NCBI GenBank assembly: GCA_964035795.1
Contig: OZ038320.1
Location: 26,295,705-26,359,704 of the forward strand
Source: Pterobdella sp. o SKG-2022
Lineage: Eukaryota; Annelida; Clitellata; Hirudinida; Piscicolidae
Direction of reading: 5' to 3'
DNA: 64,000 nucleotides
Part shown: in pieces, positions 60,695 through 64,000 of the stretch
How the letters are laid out: every line of letters starts with the position of its first letter
Numbering within the stretch: the stretch's first letter is position 1
Notes under the pieces: generated by a model
What the model was told of the DNA's origin: nothing
The model's input: only the letters and a program-made list of their open reading frames with translations
The model's database searches: none
Program-made: the position numbers and the translations under genes

Positions 60695-62294
60695 TTAGTA
60701 AGAATGCTTTGCTAGAAAGAGAGACTGCTCCCCTGCAACACCAGTAGTACCACCTTCATACTTGCCCAAGCTGGCGAGTCCATTTGCCTGTTAAACAAAA
60801 AAAATTAATTAAAAGCAATTGTTATTCAAGTCATTTTAATGTATTTGATAATTTTTTAAAGCAAAATTTAATTTATTGAAAGTTTAAATGTCAAAACTAC
60901 AAACATGAGCTCTAGCAACAAATTCTTTTTGAGCTGCAGGCACATTTTCTTTCTTTCCTTGCCAAGCTTGCAAAACAGATGCTTGCAAAGCCCTTCCATA
61001 ACTGAAAGACAAAGCCCATGGTCTTTTACCCTCTACTCTGTTAATAGCATTCAAGTTGATTGTAGCATCCGATTCTGATTGACCTCCGGACAAAAATACC
61101 ACTCCTATTAAAAATAATACAAGCTATTAAATTATAATTGAATTATAAATGAGATTCAACGAACCAGGGACTGAAGCTGGTACAGTGCGTCTGAGAGCTT
61201 CAACAGTGGCTTCAGCAATTTCTTGAGGGGTATACTTCTTAGGACAAGATTGGCCAGCAGTAACCATGTTTGGTTTCAGAAGAGTTCCTTCCAAAAATAC
61301 ATGATGGTCATTCAAGGCTTTATAAACAAAAGCCAAAACCTAAAAACAATAGGATTCTCAGTAAAATTAGCACCTTGATTATAATTAAATTTTATATATA
61401 ATATTTAGCTAAAAAATTTATATTCAAACACTTTACTTCTTCAGTGACTCTTTTTGCTGTTTCAAGATCATGATCTCCATCAGGAAGCACTTCAGGTTCA
61501 ACTATTGGCACCAAACCATTCTGTTTGATTATATCCAATTTTGAGTTTTATATATATTTTGATATTTTTATCTATTTTGCCACTAATTCAACATTTATTG
61601 CAAACTGATTCATTAAAAAATTACTTGTTGACAAATGCTGGCATATCTAGCGAGAACATTAGCGTTCTCAAGATTTGCAAGGTAGGATGGTGTGAACTGA
61701 GAAATTCTCAATACACATCTCCATTTAGCAAATCTAGCTCCATCCTTGTAATATTTAGCACATCTTTCAGCAAGACCATCCAAACCTTTTGAAGATGATT
61801 ACATTTATAAACTTTATATTTGACTGAAATAGTTAGATCATTCCAAATTAACCTTGAGTTGTAGTTTCTTCAAGAGTTCCTCCCAAAGGAACTACACCCT
61901 TATCGACCTTGATTCCTGGAATAACTCTATTATCAAGAAGATGCTTGATTAGAGGAACCCCTGAAGCATCTTTTTGGTACAATGTTTCTTCAAACAAAAT
62001 AACGCCACTTATACTGTTGGCGTATGATTTGTCTGATGAAAAAAGTAGTTCACGGTAATCTCTCCTGTTTTCTTCAGTATTGCTGAGATTGATTTTATCG
62101 AATCTTTTTCCAATTGTTCCTTAAAAGAAAATTCAATATGACTATAAAAAAATAAATACTCGGCTTTCAAAGTGCTGTTAACCTGTGCTTTCGTCGGCAG
62201 CCAAAATTCCTTTTCCTGGAGCGACAATTGCTTCTGCAGTAGCTTTAAGCTCAGCTTTTTTTTCAGCACTTAAAAATTCGCAAAATCTAGACAT
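60695..62294 (-). CDS. ALDO: Class I fructose-1,6-bisphosphate aldolase
   Basis: Cytosolic glycolytic enzyme that splits fructose 1,6-bisphosphate into dihydroxyacetone phosphate and glyceraldehyde 3-phosphate through a Schiff base. Seven coding exons (62183-62294, 61853-62119, 61625-61785, 61437-61520, 61165-61339, 60905-61104, 60695-60787) give 363 residues, the usual length. It begins [34 protein letters not shown] follows. Active-site marks: WR in [30 protein letters not shown] with the Schiff-base Lys, FLSGGQSE, and the essential C-terminal Tyr (AKHSY). The ATG at 62294 gives the standard N-terminus, but four codons upstream of it (F-P-E-T) are in frame back to a TTTCCAG acceptor at 62307, so a longer form from exon 62703-62759 is possible. 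Confidence 0.96.
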
Positions 62295-62702
62295 TGTTTC
62301 GGGAAACTGGAAATTAGGGTAGCACAAGACGTGTAAATAAAGGGCAGCAAAAGGTCGAGTAGGCTTTATATAGTATACCAAAGACCCAAGGTATAGGTTC
62401 AAGTTGAAATGATTTACATCGAACGAGGACAAAATATAAAAAAATTTAATTTTCCATAATAAAATATATTCGATAAATTTAAAATAATTATATTACGTTA
62501 AATTTAACTTCTAAGAACTTTCAAAAGTGAAGTCAAGGTTATTCAGACCAATAGCAGTAACAAATAACAGTTTTTTAAGTAGAGATAATTTTAGATATGA
62601 TTTTTAACGCCTCATTTTTCAAATTTTTTGATAGGTTGAAAAAAATGATTAAGTGATTCAATTGTTTTTTTAATAGATATTAAAACAAGAAAAGATGCAG
62701 AC

Positions 62703-62759
62703 CTCAGCAGCGACTACTACTTTGTAACCGTTCTGGATGAGCTCAACTGAAGAAAACAT
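62703..62759 (-). CDS. Candidate alternative first coding exon of aldolase
   Basis: ATG at 62759 opens 19 codons (MFSSVELIQNGYKVVVAAE) ending at a GTCTGC donor in phase 0. The acceptor before the main aldolase start lies at 62307, and the 12 bases from there to the ATG add four in-frame codons. Splicing the two would give aldolase with a 23-residue N-terminal extension (386 residues). The exon is clearly richer in GC than its surroundings. It could instead be a non-coding leader or belong to another gene. Confidence 0.45.
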
Positions 62760-63067
62760 TCTATTAAAAAAATATCTGAAAAAAAACCGTTTTAAAACTA
62801 AAAAAGTTTTTCATCCTTACTTGAATTTAATGACAAAATTTCTAAGCATTTCAATATGAAAAGAATGATACTGAAAGTTATCAATAGAATATAAAATTAA
62901 AGCCATCTCACATAGAAAAGAAATGGTTATTTTAGAAAAGTAAGGTATAAAATAAAACTGTAATGAGAAATGAACCATAATGAAAAGTTTTAATAGTAAA
63001 TAATCTTATGATTGATTAAACTAGTCAATTAACAAAAACGATTTGAGTCAAACACTTATAAACTGAA

Positions 63068-63160
63068 TAACAACAAGAATCTTTTCGTAAGTTGGATTCA
63101 CATTATCAAGTATGATACTTGGTAACGTAAGTTCAACTTACGAAAAGCTTTGTGTTGTTA
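63068..63160. mobile_element. Hairpin MITE-like element
   Basis: Left arm CAACAAGAATCTTTTCGTAA and right arm TTACGAAAAGCTTTGTGTTG pair, with TATCAAGTATGATACTTGG in the middle. It shares the arm core CTTTTCGTAAGT and the (TATCAAG) centre with the element at 27858-28008. Confidence 0.6.
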
Positions 63161-63663
63161 TAAAGTTAATAAAAGTATTTGATTCAAACCGTTTTAAAAA
63201 AGCTTAGTAACGGTGTTTGGACCGACTGGAAAAACAAGAAGTAAAGTTTTTCGTTATGTTCACAGTTTTCTTGAAAATATTTTTAAAAATTTCCATCTTC
63301 TAGGTTTGGAAAAAATACGTTATAGTTGAAAATTTTAGTTTTATTTCAAAAATAATCTCTGATCATATTCAGTTGAAGGGAATTTTATTAAAGGTCAAAT
63401 CATTCATAAATAACTACATACGTATATTCAAATAAACCTTCAATTTAACGGACTTTTGAGGAAATCTTGGTGATCTCAGATATTGATTTATCCGGATTAT
63501 CGAAAGCATAATTTTTGCTTCTTTCCACCAACGCTCTTTCATATTATTACTGAGTTATTTCTCACTATCCGGCCAAATCCACCGTTAACTACATTAAAGA
63601 GATTTATATAAAAAAAACCAACTCACAAAAGAAACAACTTCTAGTGAACAATTAGCCTCAAAA

Positions 63664-63732
63664 TTGTGAATCATAAAAACACGAAAAAACTGGTTAACCA
63701 TTCAAGTTTTGTCGTGTTTTTATGATTCACAA
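63664..63732. repeat. Inverted repeat with palindromic centre
   Basis: Arms 63664-63690 and 63706-63732 are reverse complements over 27 bases with one mismatch (left arm begins TTGTGAATCATAAAAACACG). The spacer contains the palindrome TGGTTAACCA (63691-63700). It is not related in sequence to the hairpin family at 63068-63160. Confidence 0.6.
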
Positions 63733-63782
63733 ACAACTCCTACAAACGCTATACAAATTGACCTGTAAAAGTTTACTTTCGG

Positions 63783-64000
63783 ATGATGGAAAGATTAAAA
63801 AGATTGGTGGTCTTCACAATGGGAGGTCGAGAATCGGTAAGAGAGAGGATACGTAAAAGATATCAAAAAACTTCGTTTTAATAGAAATATAAAATTGATT
63901 TTTTCTAAAGTAAAAAATTTTAAATGAATTTAAACTTTAACATGAATTTTAACAACTTAATTTTGTGATTATGCATCTCAAGCTAACCTTAGTGAGAGTG
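63783..64000 (+). CDS. Candidate 5' end of a gene running off the window (two exons)
   Basis: Two tandem in-frame ATGs (63783, 63786) open MERLKRLVVFTMGGRES, which ends at a GTAAGA donor after 63836. A CTCAAG acceptor at 63982 would continue in phase 0 with LTLVRV to the window edge. Support is only the strong donor, the composition and phase agreement. The family is unknown. Confidence 0.25.

Noticed and set aside
1..64000. CRISPR arrays, bacterial operons or riboswitches
   Set aside because: The window is eukaryotic nuclear DNA; no regularly spaced repeats or ribosome-binding sites were seen.

Overview
This is a 64-kb stretch of an AT-rich animal (metazoan) nuclear genome. The genes are interrupted by spliceosomal introns with GT-AG borders, they carry AATAAA poly(A) signals, and their families are animal-specific (Wnt1, a TASK-type K2P channel, an R7-type RGS protein, an NR1-like nuclear receptor). 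The nuclear receptor and Wnt1 together point to a bilaterian invertebrate. Short interspersed repeats with a GCTAGCATGGG core (recalled as common in cephalopod and other lophotrochozoan DNA) and Asn-rich protein tails make a spiralian plausible, but the species cannot be fixed from this window. All gene models below were assembled by hand from splice sites, codon phase and family similarity; every model closes as one continuous reading frame.

Layout. 1-282: last two exons of an unrecognised Ser/Thr-rich protein (+). 283-14368: a 14-kb gene-poor stretch with a decayed transposase fragment and two candidate exons (signal peptide, Ig-like) on the minus strand. 14369-19333: Wnt1 (-), six exons, one with a GC donor. 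22199-24428: TASK-like potassium channel (+). 25141-33630: Ku80/XRCC5 (-), 21 exons, ending just before the usual DNA-PKcs-binding tail. 34104-45426: R7-family RGS protein (+), 18 exons, with a second possible last exon at 46466-47056. 48648-49031: LINE tail. 49666-51014: DESI1-type PPPDE peptidase (-). 51590-55145: NR1-like nuclear receptor (+). 55541-57259: proteasome subunit alpha type-1 (-). 60695-62294: class I fructose-bisphosphate aldolase (-), with an in-frame upstream exon at 62703-62759. A possible new gene starts at 63783 (+).

Arrangement. Ku80/RGS and DESI1/nuclear receptor are head-to-head pairs with about 0.5 kb between start codons, so shared promoters are likely. TASK/Ku80 and nuclear receptor/PSMA1 are tail-to-tail. 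The genes do not form one pathway: they mix developmental signalling (Wnt1, nuclear receptor), neuronal excitability and G-protein control (TASK, RGS), DNA end joining (Ku80) and housekeeping (proteasome, DESI1, aldolase). Introns and spacers hold several repeat families: hairpin MITE-like elements, an approximately 300-bp repeat present as an inverted pair inside the RGS gene, SINE-like elements, and two unusual tRNA-like sequences.

The most distinctive signals are the tRNA-Tyr-like gene with a UUA (stop-reading) anticodon, a T-armless tRNA-Ile-like element fused to MITE sequence, the tail-less Ku80, the 150-residue insertion in the TASK channel loop, and the optional N-terminal extension of aldolase. 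I did not find a wholly unknown multi-gene system.
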